31,790 nucleotides of DNA from JBIOYL01 sp044870185 (GTDB lineage: Bacteria > Actinomycetota > CALGFH01): contig JBIOYL010000133.1 of the NCBI GenBank assembly GCA_044870185.1, positions 1 through 31,790 on the forward strand. The letters run 5' to 3'. Of the stretch, positions 5,907-13,923 are shown in pieces (the stretch's first letter is position 1; every line of letters starts with the position of its first letter). The translations under genes and the position numbers were made by a program. Below the pieces are notes generated by a model. It was not told where the DNA came from, did no database searches, and saw nothing but the letters and a program-made list of their open reading frames with translations.

Positions 5907-7430
5907 ATGGTGGCAACGCGTGATGTGGTGATCGTGGGGGCGGGGTCGGCCGGGTGCGTGCTCGCCGCCCGGCTCAGCCAGGACCCGAGCTGCCAGGTGA
6001 CGCTGGTCGAGGCCGGCCCCGACTATCCCGACCCGGCCACGCTGCCGCCGGAGATCGCCAGTGGCCTGGCGCCGGCATTCACCCACGACTGGGGCTACCG
6101 CAGCCAGCCGGGCGCGCTCGGCCGGCCCCTGGACCTGTACCGGGGTCGCCTGGTCGGGGGCTGCTCGGCGACCAACGCGGGCTTCGCGCTGCGCGGCAGC
6201 CCCGGTGACTACGACCAGTGGGCCGCGCTGGGCAATCCCGGCTGGTCGTTCGCCGAGGTCCTGCCGTTCTTCCGCGCCTTGGAGCGCGACCTGGACGGCG
6301 ACGACCAGTGGCATGGCCGCGATGGGCCACTGCCCATCCGCCGGGCCGGCCCTGAGGAATTGGGTCCCGTGGCACGGGCCTTCCTGGACGCCTGCGCCGC
6401 CGCCGGCTACCGGCCGGTGGCAGACCACAACGGCCCTGGGGCGATCGGGGCGGGGCCGGCCCCGGCCAACGTCGTCGGCGGGGTCCGCCAGAGCACCGCG
6501 CTCACCTACCTGGCCCAGGCCCGCATGCGGCCCAACCTGACCGTCCGCAGCAGCGCGCTGGTGGACCGGGTGGTCATCCAGGGCGGGCGGGTGGTCGGGG
6601 TGCGCCTGGCCGAGCCGGCCGAGACGCTGCTGGCCGGGCGGGTGATCCTGGCCGCTGGCAGCTTCGGCAGCCCGGCCATCCTGCTGCGCTCGGGCATCGG
6701 GCCGGCCACCGAGCTGGCTACCGTGGGTATCCCGGTGGTGGCCGACCGGCCAGGGGTGGGCGCCAACCTGGCCGACCATCCCGGCGTGGGCGTGGTGTTC
6801 GCCACCGGCGTGGCCGCCCGAGCGGGGACGCCGTGGTTCCAGGTGATGCTCACCGCGGCCAGTACGCCCACGGCCGCCAGCCCGGACCTGCACGTGGTGT
6901 GCGGGCATCGGCCGGGCGAGGCGGCGGGCGACCCGGCGGTCGCCTGGCTGTGGGTGGCGTGGCTTACGCCCCGCGCGCGGGGACGGCTGCGGCTGCGGTC
7001 GGCGGATCCGGCCGCCGCCCCGAGCATCGAGCTCGGCCTGCTCGACCACCCCGACGACCTCGCCGGCCTGCTCACCGGGGTCCGCGTCGCCCGGCGGCTG
7101 GCGCGCACCGCGCCCCTCGTCGGGCTGCTGGACGAGGAGCGCTACCCGGGTGCGGCCGTGGCCGACAAGGGGCCAGGGTTGGAGGCGGCGGTGCGGGCGG
7201 AGGTCAACACCTACTTCCACCCGGTGGGGACGTGTCGGATGGGGCGCGCCGACGACCCCTCGGCGGTGGTCGACGCCCACGGCCGGGTGCACGGCGTCGA
7301 TGGGCTATGGGTGGTGGATGCCTCGATCATGCCGACGATCCCGGCGGCCAACACCAACCTGGCCACGATCATGGTGGCCGAACGCTGCGCAGCCTGGCTC
7401 GAGGCGGGCGGCGACATGTCATTCCGCTAG
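5907..7430 (+). CDS. GMC-family FAD-dependent oxidoreductase
   Basis: This 507-residue flavoprotein belongs to the glucose-methanol-choline family. The FAD dinucleotide fold opens with VVIVGAGSAGCVLAARL (GxGxxG at 11-16) and is followed by the glutamate of VEAGPD. The GMC signature RGRLVGGCSATNAG follows, then the mid-chain VILAAGSFGSPAILLRSGIG, and H438 in HPVGTCRMG with N482 in PAANTNLATI forming the active-site pair. It oxidises an alcohol group; the substrate is not readable and no electron-acceptor partner lies beside it. AAGGAG stands 2 nt before the ATG and 5 nt before an adjacent in-frame GTG at 5910, which may be the true start. It is the last intact gene before a stretch of gene remnants. 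Confidence 0.87.
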   Translation: MVATRDVVIVGAGSAGCVLAARLSQDPSCQVTLVEAGPDYPDPATLPPEIASGLAPAFTHDWGYRSQPGALGRPLDLYRGRLVGGCSATNAGFALRGSPGDYDQWAALGNPGWSFAEVLPFFRALERDLDGDDQWHGRDGPLPIRRAGPEELGPVARAFLDACAAAGYRPVADHNGPGAIGAGPAPANVVGGVRQSTALTYLAQARMRPNLTVRSSALVDRVVIQGGRVVGVRLAEPAETLLAGRVILAAGSFGSPAILLRSGIGPATELATVGIPVVADRPGVGANLADHPGVGVVFATGVAARAGTPWFQVMLTAASTPTAASPDLHVVCGHRPGEAAGDPAVAWLWVAWLTPRARGRLRLRSADPAAAPSIELGLLDHPDDLAGLLTGVRVARRLARTAPLVGLLDEERYPGAAVADKGPGLEAAVRAEVNTYFHPVGTCRMGRADDPSAVVDAHGRVHGVDGLWVVDASIMPTIPAANTNLATIMVAERCAAWLEAGGDMSFR

Positions 7431-7432
7431 TC

Positions 7433-7609
7433 GTTCCCCTGCCGCTGGCGCGGCTTCGGGCCGGGGGGCAGCTGGCCGAGCTGCGCGCAGCCGAATTGCG
7501 CTTCACCACCGAGGAGACGGCGGCCTTGCTGGGTGCCGTCTGGGGCCTCGACCTGTCTGGCGATGCCGTCGCCGCGCTGGTGGCCCGGACCGAAGGGTGG
7601 GTCGCCGCC
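7433..7609 (+). pseudogene. Remnant of a LuxR/MalT-type ATP-dependent regulator
   Basis: Directly after the GMC stop, an overlapping frame encodes PLPLARLRAGGQLAELRAAE, then LRFTTEETAALL, GLDLSGDAVAAL and RTEGWVA. I recognise this as the region after the NACHT-like ATPase in large MalT/LuxR regulators, where LARLRARGQLAELR, LRFT.EEAA.L and ARTEGWVAGLQLAAL are typical. It has no start, no ATPase part and no LuxR helix-turn-helix, so it is a fragment of about 60 codons. It breaks off at GWVAAGG. Confidence 0.6.
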
Positions 7610-7617
7610 GGCGGCCC

Positions 7618-7701
7618 AGCACGATCAGGTTGCTGGCCGACTCCGACACCACCGGCGGCGCGATCAGCGCCAACCGCACGCTGCTGGGCCCCGGCGCAGA
7701 C
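7618..7701 (+). pseudogene. Remnant of a cupin-domain protein
   Basis: In another frame, immediately after the LuxR remnant, STIRLLADSDTTGGAISANR and TLLGPGAD resemble the N-terminal strand region of small cupin proteins, where a histidine-rich metal motif should follow. Here the sequence continues without it (DHFTDSPIW). No start codon or ribosome binding site is visible. Assignment is from motif memory. Confidence 0.4.
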
Positions 7702-7986
7702 CACTTCACCGACAGCCCGATCTGGCGGCAGGCCCGGACGACGGATGCATGGCGGCAGGGCCGAGTGGGACAGCCGAAGCTGACGCTGCCCGCACAGGGC
7801 CGGAATCACCCAATGGGGATGATGCCCACTCACCCCGGCCGAGCCGATGATCGACCCGAACCTGGTGGACGCCGACGGGGCCACCGGCCGGAGCTGGAGC
7901 GGCCGCGTTTCGGCTCCAACGCAATTGACGATCCAACGGCTTCCGTCGCCGCACGGGACACAACAGATGGAAGGGACGGTGCGCCG
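7702..7986. other. Non-coding stretch before the membrane protein gene
   Basis: No gene is supported here. The frame of the downstream membrane protein stays open through this region, but the residues are not membrane-like and there is no start with a ribosome binding site before 7987. GGAAGGGA at about 7969-7976 is the best ribosome binding site candidate for that gene. Confidence 0.45.
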
Positions 7987-9339
7987 ATGCGCGAGGAACC
8001 TGCCTCCAACGAGGACCGCAAGGAGCTGGAGCGGCTGCGCGCCGAGAACGCCGCCCTTCGCTCCCGGCAGCGCCAGGACGCGGCCGCCCAGGCACGCCCT
8101 GCGGCACGGGGCGCCAGGCAGCGCTGGCGCACGATCACAGCCGTCCTGCTGATCGTGGTCGCCTGCGTGCTGGCGCCGCTGGCGGTGGTGGCGGTGTGGG
8201 CCAACAACCAGGTCACCAACACCGACCGGTACGTCCGCACGGTGGCACCGCTGGCCAGCAACCCCGACATCCAGAACGCGCTCGCCGATGACATCACCGC
8301 CAAGATCTTCACCTACATCGACATCACCGGGCTGACCAACCAGGCGGTGGACGCGCTGGCCACCAGGGGGCTGCCCCCGCAGCGGGCCGACCAGCTGCGC
8401 GGCCTGGCCGGGCCGATCGCCAGCGGGGTGCAAAGCTTCACCCGCAGCGAGGTCGGCAAGATCGTGCAAAGCCAGGCGTTCGCCAACGCCTGGGTCAAGG
8501 CCAACCGGGCCGCCCACGCCGCGCTGGTCAAGGCCCTGACCGGCCAGGGCGGCGGGGCGATCACCGTCAAGAACAACACGGTCAGCCTCAACCTGGCGCC
8601 GCTGATCGCGCAGGTCAAGGGGCAGCTGGTCGCCTCCGGCTTCAGCCTGGCCGCCAGGATCCCCCCGGTCAACGCCTCCTTCGTGCTGTTCGAGTCCGAC
8701 CAGCTGCCCAAGGTGCGCAGCGGGCTCCACCTGCTCAACACCTTGGGGATCTGGCTGCCGGTGCTCGTCCTGGTGATCATCGCGGCGGGCGTGTACGTGG
8801 CCAAGGGCCACCGCCGCGCGCTGGTCGGCGCCGGGCTGGGGGTGGCCGGGGCCATGGTGGTGCTGGCGCTTGGGCTGTTGCTGTTCCGGTCGGTCTACCT
8901 GGACGCCGTGCCCGCCAATGTGCTGCCCCACGACGCCGCCGCGGCCTTGTACGACACCATGGTGCGGTTCCTGCGCGCCGGGCTGCGCAGCGTGCTGGTG
9001 CTTGGGCTGGTGGTGGCCGGCGGGGCGTTGCTGACCGGCCCGTCGGTCACGGCGGTGCGCAGCCGCCAAGGGCTGGCCCACGGGATCGGCTGGCTGCGCG
9101 GCGGGGCCGAGTCGGCCGGGTTCCGTACCGGCCCGGTCGGCAGCTGGGTGTACGCGCACAAGCGCATCCTGCGCATCGCTGCGGTGGCCGTGGCCGGGCT
9201 GGCGCTGGTGTTCTGGAGCCAGCCCACCGGCAAGGTGATCATCGGGCTCGCCATGCTGCTGCTGGTCGTGCTCGCGCTGATCGAGTTCCTCGGACGGCCA
9301 CCCGAGCCTGCGGCCAAGACCTCCACCAGCCAGGCATGA
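7987..9339 (+). CDS. Multi-pass membrane protein of unknown function
   Basis: This 450-residue protein has a short N-terminal coiled coil (about 9-30, KELERLRAENAALRSRQ) and a first membrane helix (about 46-70). A large outside domain of about 185 residues follows, with helical segments such as NTDRYVRTVAPLASNPDIQ and YIDITGLTNQAVDALATRG. Three further helices come next, then a soluble stretch, and two helices close to the C-terminus, giving six in total. Similar proteins are common in actinobacteria and are usually annotated only as integral membrane proteins. The layout suggests a sensor or envelope role, but no catalytic motif is visible. The open frame extends well upstream; ATG 7987 is chosen because coding character begins there. 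Confidence 0.75.
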   Translation: MREEPASNEDRKELERLRAENAALRSRQRQDAAAQARPAARGARQRWRTITAVLLIVVACVLAPLAVVAVWANNQVTNTDRYVRTVAPLASNPDIQNALADDITAKIFTYIDITGLTNQAVDALATRGLPPQRADQLRGLAGPIASGVQSFTRSEVGKIVQSQAFANAWVKANRAAHAALVKALTGQGGGAITVKNNTVSLNLAPLIAQVKGQLVASGFSLAARIPPVNASFVLFESDQLPKVRSGLHLLNTLGIWLPVLVLVIIAAGVYVAKGHRRALVGAGLGVAGAMVVLALGLLLFRSVYLDAVPANVLPHDAAAALYDTMVRFLRAGLRSVLVLGLVVAGGALLTGPSVTAVRSRQGLAHGIGWLRGGAESAGFRTGPVGSWVYAHKRILRIAAVAVAGLALVFWSQPTGKVIIGLAMLLLVVLALIEFLGRPPEPAAKTSTSQA

Positions 9340-9441
9340 GCCACGGGCGCTGCTGCTCGCGGATGCGTGCCGGCCGCTCCTCGCGGTCGAGCTACGCGTC
9401 GTCCATCCGGCCCGAGCGCCGCAGGAGCCAGGAAGGTACCG

Positions 9442-9846
9442 CTAGAAGCGGCGTGGGAGCCGGGTGGCGTGCCGGTGAGGGCGCCCGAAGACGAACCAGA
9501 GCCACAGCAGCGGCCATGGGAAGAAGAAGCCGCGCGTGGCGACGCCGAGCACGATCATCGCGACGACCAGGAGCGCAAGCGGCAGGTACCAAACGACCGG
9601 CGCGACGGCGCGACGGCGCACCGGGCCAGCCTCCTGCCGGGCCCGCCAGTCCGGCGGCAGGTCGGCCACCAGCCGGTCGAGCTCGTTACGGGTGCGCGCC
9701 GTGAGCGCGGCGGTGAGCCGCTCGTCCACCTCGTCCAGCGTGAGGTAGCCTGCGGCGTGGGCCTCCTTGAGCAGGTCGAGGGTGCGGGCCCGCTCGGCGT
9801 CGCCGACCCGGTAGCCGCCGGCCTCCTGCAGCGCGCTGGTGCTCAT
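9442..9846 (-). CDS. DUF1707 domain membrane protein
   Basis: This 134-residue protein has a DUF1707 domain at about residues 10-65 (YRVGDAERARTLDLLKEAHA, then YLTLDEVDERLTAALTARTR and DRLVADLP). An arginine-rich linker follows, then one or two membrane helices (about 85-120, WYLPLALLVVAMIVLGVA, then FFFPWPLLWLWFVF). DUF1707 is largely an actinobacterial domain of unknown biochemical role, often at the N-terminus of small membrane or SHOCT-like proteins. The ATG at 9846 has GAGGAAGG 5 nt upstream; an earlier in-frame start at 9897 would leave a leader of almost no length from the promoter seen here. The gene is divergent from the ferritin-like gene. Confidence 0.82.
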   Translation of the reverse strand: MSTSALQEAGGYRVGDAERARTLDLLKEAHAAGYLTLDEVDERLTAALTARTRNELDRLVADLPPDWRARQEAGPVRRRAVAPVVWYLPLALLVVAMIVLGVATRGFFFPWPLLWLWFVFGRPHRHATRLPRRF

Positions 9847-9905
9847 GGCGACCTTCCTCGTCCCGGCCGGTCCAGCCGGCCCAGTCGTTCCACTCACCCA
9901 ATGCC

Positions 9906-9934
9906 AGTGTAAGCGTGTAATCGCCGCAGTTCAA
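9906..9934 (-). promoter_or_regulatory. Promoter of the DUF1707 gene
   Basis: On the minus strand TTGAAC (9934-9929), exactly 17 nt, then TACACT (9911-9906): a good housekeeping-type promoter. The start point would be near 9899, giving a leader of about 50 nt. A direct repeat GTGTAA (plus strand 9907-9912 and 9915-9920) overlaps the -10 box and could be a regulator site. Confidence 0.6.
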
Positions 9935-10052
9935 TGCGGGCGGTCGCCCCGCCGCCGCCTGCGGTGGCCGGCACGGTGCACCCAGGAGTCCCCGAGCCCC
10001 GCATCCCGGTCGGCCGGTCGGGGCGAGCGCCCGGAGCAACGAGGAGGCCAGC

Positions 10053-11335
10053 ATGGCGTACGAGGCCCCGCTGCGGGTGGAGACCCGTGAGGAGCTCATC
10101 TACCTGCTCGGCGAGGCGTGCGAGCTGGAGCACGGGCTCATGTGCGAATACCTGTTCGCGCAGTTCTCGCTGAAACGCGAGCCGGACGAGGGGCTGACCG
10201 CCGCGCAGCTCGAGCGGGTGCGGGCCTGGGAGTCGACCGTCGTCGACGTCACCAAGCAGGAGATGCTCCACCTCGCGCTGGCCACCAATCTGCTGACCGC
10301 GCTGGGCGCGGCCCCGCACTTCGAGCGGCCCAACTTCCCGATCCTGTCGCGCTGGTACCCGCCCGGCGTGCAGATCGACCTGGTGCCGTTCGGCGAGCGG
10401 GCACTGCGCCATTTCATGTACCTGGAGCGCCCGGAGGCATGGACCTCGACGACGCCGAAGGCTTCGCGGCCGTCGCGGAGTCGCAGCCCCTCACCGAAGG
10501 CGACTCGCTGACCGGTGTCCCCGAGGACTTCAAGACCGTCGGGCACCTGTACCGCGGCATCGAGCAGGGCTTCGAGCGGCTGGTCGCCCGCCACGGCAGG
10601 GACGCCGTGTTCATCGGGCCGCCCGCGGCGCAGGCGACCACGGCGGTGTTCGAGTGGCCGGAGCTGACCGCGGTGACCGACCTGGCCTCGGCCAAGGCCG
10701 CCATCGAGCTGATCATCGAGCAGGGCGAGGGCGCCCGGGGCGACTGGCGAACCGCCCACTTCGGCAAGTTCGCGAGCCTGCTCGACGAGTACCTGGCGGC
10801 CAGGCGCGCGGACCCGGGCTTCGAGCCGGCGCGCCGGGTGGTCCCGGCCTGGGCCCAGCGCCCACCCGACGGCCACCGCTACGGGCTGATCGGCGACCCG
10901 CTGACGTTCCGCGTGGCCGACCTGCTCGACGCCGTCTACGAGGTCATCCTTCAGACGCTCACCCGCTACTTCGTGCACGACGAGGAGACCCCCGCCGAGC
11001 TGACCACGCTGGCCAAGACGGCCAAACACCTCATGAACCGGGTCATGCGCCCGCTCGGGAGCACGCTCACGACCCTGCCGGCCGGCCCGGCCTCCCCCGG
11101 CCAGCTCGCCGCCCCCGCCTTCCGGATCGTCCGGCCGGCCTTCTACGTGCTGCCGCACCGGCGAGCCGCCTGGACGATCCTCGTCGAGCGGCTCGACACG
11201 CTGGCCGACGCCTGCGCCGGACTGGCCGGCCAGCCCGGCCTGACCGGGCTCGCCGTACTGGAGGAGAACCTCCGCTCGATGTCGGGCGACCTCCAAGCCC
11301 ACCTGGCCGCCAGGGCAGGCCGGCAGGTGGGCTAA
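10053..11335 (+). pseudogene. VioB-like ferritin-like protein gene with a -1 frameshift
   Basis: Two frames together encode one ferritin-like protein (PF12902 type, as in the iminophenyl-pyruvate dimer synthase VioB family). The first 128 codons carry helices with E26 and the EMLHLALATNLL helix (E70, H73). From 10436 the next frame continues without loss (GMDLDDAEGFAAV) for 299 codons to 11335, including AIELIIEQGEGA and HFGKFASLLDEY, the second half of the di-metal bundle. The break is GAGGCATG, where GAGGGCATG would restore one 427-residue chain, so one G is missing. It may be a real inactivating deletion, a sequencing error or, less likely, recoding. GAGGAGG lies 6 nt before the ATG. The 3' end overlaps the convergent acyltransferase gene by 4 nt. 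Confidence 0.72.
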
Positions 11336-12744
11336 GACTCGTGCACGAGCGCAGACCCGGCGGCGACCAGCTCGTCCAGCGACCGGCGCAGGCCGTCCGC
11401 GAACACCTCCATGTCCGGGCAGCCGTCCGGGTCGCTCTGGACGGCGATGTTGAGCTGCCCGTCGTAGGACAGGACCGCGACGCTCAGCGTGACGTTCCCG
11501 GCCAGGACCACCACCGGGAACGCCTCGAGCAGGCGAGCGCCGAGCACGTACAGGGGGACCTGCGGGCCGGGCACGTCGGTGACCATCACGTCGACGATGC
11601 GCTGGTGGCGGATGTAGCGGTTCATCGCCCGCAGCAGGGTCAGCGACCTGACCGGACGGAGGTCGGCCAGCGCGTCCGGCTGGCGCTTGAGCTTCGCGGT
11701 GGCGTCGGCGATGCGCCGCAGCCGCTCGGCCGGGTCGGGCTCGTCCAGCGGCAGCGGGGCGATCATCAGCCCCACCCGGTTGCCGAGCGCGCCCGCGTCG
11801 GCCGACGCCCGCAGCGCCGCGGGCACCGAGGCGCGCACGCTCAGCCCGTCCACCGGCCTGCCCCGGCCGCGGAGCAGCTCGCGCAGGCCCCCGGCGACCG
11901 CGGCCAGCACCACGTCGTTCACCTTCGCCTGGTGGGCGTGGGCGGCGTCCTTGACGGCGGCGAGCCGCACCCGTGCCAGCGCGAGGCGCCGGCGGTCACC
12001 GACCGGCCGGTGCAGCCAGGCGTGCGGCGGGCGGCGGTGACGGCGGCCGAACGCCATGCGCAGCGCCCGCGCGAAGGACCGCGCTTGGCCGGCGAGCGCC
12101 CGCGGATGGCCGAGCCCGGCGAGCGCCGCTCCCGGCGCCGCGCTCCGCACCCGCAGGTTGTCGGCCAGCAGCGCCCACCCTGACGGCGCCGGTCGCGGCG
12201 CCCACGGGGGCGGCTCGGGCGCCCGGGCGTCCGGCGTGGCGTCGAGCAGGGTGCCGGCGATGCGCACGGCGGCCAGCCCGTCGGCCAGCGCATGGTGCAG
12301 CTTGAGGATCAGCCCGACCCGGCCGCCCGCCAGCCCGGGCACCAACCACAGCTCCCACAACGGGTGCGTGCGCTCCAGCAGCCGCAGGTGCAGGTCGTCG
12401 CACAGGCGCAGCAACTGCCGCTCGTCGCCTGGGGGCGGCAGGCCGATGACGCGCACGTGGTTGGCGAGGTCGAAGGCGGAGTCGTCGACCCACAGCGGCA
12501 GCCCCTGCCCGAGCGGAGGCTGCCGCACGACCTGGCGCAGCCGGGGGACGAGCGGCAGGCGGCGCTCGAGCTGCTGGCGGATGGCGTCCAGGCGGAGGCG
12601 GCCGTGCAGGTCCTGCAACGGGCCGCCCTCCACGACCGCCAGCAGACCGACGTGCATCGGCAGCCCGGGACGCTCGGTGTACAGGTAGCCGGCGTCCTGG
12701 ACGCTCAGACGCTCGTAGCGGCTGCGGCTGGCTGGCTGGGCCAT
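11332..12744 (-). CDS. WS/DGAT wax ester synthase / diacylglycerol acyltransferase
   Basis: This 470-residue protein has the condensation-type acyltransferase motif HHALADG (150-156, with H151 and D155), preceded by PLWELWLVPGL, as in bacterial WS/DGAT enzymes. The N-terminus (ERLSVQDAGYLYTERPGLPM) matches the family start. The C-terminal half carries the NDVVLAAVAGGLRELL and MVTDVPGPQVPLYVLGAR blocks. It transfers acyl groups from acyl-CoA to diacylglycerol or fatty alcohols, making storage lipid, a common trait of soil actinobacteria. GGGAGGTGA lies just before the ATG at 12744. The open frame continues far upstream, but that part is antisense to the neighbouring hydrolase and not real. It is divergent from the hydrolase-cyclase operon. 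Confidence 0.9.
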   Translation of the reverse strand: MAQPASRSRYERLSVQDAGYLYTERPGLPMHVGLLAVVEGGPLQDLHGRLRLDAIRQQLERRLPLVPRLRQVVRQPPLGQGLPLWVDDSAFDLANHVRVIGLPPPGDERQLLRLCDDLHLRLLERTHPLWELWLVPGLAGGRVGLILKLHHALADGLAAVRIAGTLLDATPDARAPEPPPWAPRPAPSGWALLADNLRVRSAAPGAALAGLGHPRALAGQARSFARALRMAFGRRHRRPPHAWLHRPVGDRRRLALARVRLAAVKDAAHAHQAKVNDVVLAAVAGGLRELLRGRGRPVDGLSVRASVPAALRASADAGALGNRVGLMIAPLPLDEPDPAERLRRIADATAKLKRQPDALADLRPVRSLTLLRAMNRYIRHQRIVDVMVTDVPGPQVPLYVLGARLLEAFPVVVLAGNVTLSVAVLSYDGQLNIAVQSDPDGCPDMEVFADGLRRSLDELVAAGSALVHES

Positions 12745-12846
12745 CGTCACCTCCCGCCCCATTGTCGCCGGGACGCCGGCGGCCAGCCCTCCACCCGGCC
12801 GGCCCGGCGGGCGGGTCGGCCATCGATGCTGCTCGCTCAACCGGGA

Positions 12847-12863
12847 GCAGGGCAGTACCCTGC
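12847..12863 (+). promoter_or_regulatory. Candidate promoter with overlapping dyad upstream of the hydrolase-cyclase operon
   Basis: TACCCT at 12856-12861 has the form of a -10 box. It is embedded in GCAGGG, five bases, CCCTGC (12847-12863), a 6-bp inverted repeat. A matching -35 box is not clear. Transcription would begin near 12868, about 33 nt before the ATG. Confidence 0.35.
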
Positions 12864-12900
12864 GTGCACGAGGCAGCCGCGGGCAGAGCGAGGTCGGGGG

Positions 12901-13908
12901 ATGGCGCTGCGGAGCGAGACGGAGCCGATCCGTTGGGCGGCGTTCACCGTCCCCGGGGATCCCGAGCTGGCGGCCGGCCGCACCGGCGCCGGGCCGGACC
13001 CGGTGGTCGCGATGCACGGCATCACCTCGCACCACCGCTGGTTCGGCATGATCGCCCGGCACCTGCGCCGTCCCGATGGCATGGCCGCGCTCGACCTGCG
13101 GGGCCGCGGGGACTCGGGCAAGCCGGCCTCCGGGTACGGCTTCCCGACCCACGCGGCGGACGTCGTGCGCCTCCTGGACCAGCTCGGGATCGGCCGTGCG
13201 CTGCTCGTCGGCCACTCCATGGGGGCCTTCGTCGCCGAGGAGGTGGCGCTGACCGCCCCCGAGCGGGTGCGTGGGCTGGTGCTGCTCGACGGCGGCTGGG
13301 CCAGACCGGACGACCGGCCAGCCGGCGACAGCGGCGGCTCGGCCCGGCCCGGCGACAGCGGCGGCTCCGCGCGGCCGGCCGGCGGCCCGGCAGCGCCGGA
13401 CGGCGGCCCGGCGGAGGACGGCGGCTGGGGCGACGCCGACCTGCAGGCCGGCCTCGCCCGGGCGTTCCGGCGCCTGGAGATGACCTTTCCCACCCAGGAC
13501 GCCTACCTGGACTTCTGGTTCCCGGGCCAGGGGCTCACCATGGCGCAGCTTCCCCCCGACCTGGCCGACTGCTACCGCTACGACCTGGCCGAGGCCGAGG
13601 GCGGCTGGCGGCCCAAGGCCGCGCTCGCCGCGGCGCTCGAGGACGCCGCCTGGGGCGCCACCCGCGGCCGGACGGCCGGCGAGCTGGCGCGCATCGGCTG
13701 CCCGGTCGCCCTGGTCCGCGCGGCCGAGGGCTTCTTCCCGGGGGCGCCGCCGCTGGTCGGCGACGAGCGGCGGCGCGAGCTCGGCCGCGTCCTGGACCTG
13801 CGCACCGACCTCCTGCTCTCCGGCGCCAACCACTACACCATGCTGTACGGCGCCCATGCGGCGCGGATCGCCGAGGTCATCGACCAGATGGCCGCCGACA
13901 CCGCTTGA
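12901..13908 (+). CDS. Alpha/beta-fold hydrolase next to the cyclase gene
   Basis: This 335-residue hydrolase has HG (39-40) for the oxyanion hole, LDLRGRGDSGKP (about 65-75), nucleophile S106 in GHSMGA and H311 in GANHYTMLY. The cap region (about 139-178) contains a low-complexity stretch with the nine-residue unit GDSGGSARP repeated twice in tandem (142-159), followed by glycine/proline-rich sequence. This looks like a disordered loop expansion. It is separated from the cyclase gene by 15 nt, so the two are almost certainly co-transcribed. Mycobacterial LipJ-type proteins fuse a similar hydrolase to a cyclase domain, so a functional link is plausible. The ribosome binding site is weak (GAGGT about 11 nt before ATG). 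The substrate is unknown. Confidence 0.78.
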   Translation: MALRSETEPIRWAAFTVPGDPELAAGRTGAGPDPVVAMHGITSHHRWFGMIARHLRRPDGMAALDLRGRGDSGKPASGYGFPTHAADVVRLLDQLGIGRALLVGHSMGAFVAEEVALTAPERVRGLVLLDGGWARPDDRPAGDSGGSARPGDSGGSARPAGGPAAPDGGPAEDGGWGDADLQAGLARAFRRLEMTFPTQDAYLDFWFPGQGLTMAQLPPDLADCYRYDLAEAEGGWRPKAALAAALEDAAWGATRGRTAGELARIGCPVALVRAAEGFFPGAPPLVGDERRRELGRVLDLRTDLLLSGANHYTMLYGAHAARIAEVIDQMAADTA

Positions 13909-13923
13909 ACGGGGCGGGCCACG

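Noticed and set aside
5547..7292. Long open frame antisense to the GMC oxidoreductase
   Set aside because: Repetitive proline/arginine/histidine/glutamine content without motifs; the plus strand encodes a complete GMC enzyme.
5907..7430. Assignment of the GMC enzyme to a mycofactocin system
   Set aside because: None of the mycofactocin biosynthesis genes is present in the window, and the sequence alone does not separate this subgroup from other GMC enzymes.
10425..10445. Programmed -1 frameshifting as the explanation for the split ferritin-like gene
   Set aside because: No slippery heptamer of the usual X XXY YYZ type and no obvious downstream pseudoknot was seen at the GAGGCATG site. A base loss or sequencing error is simpler.
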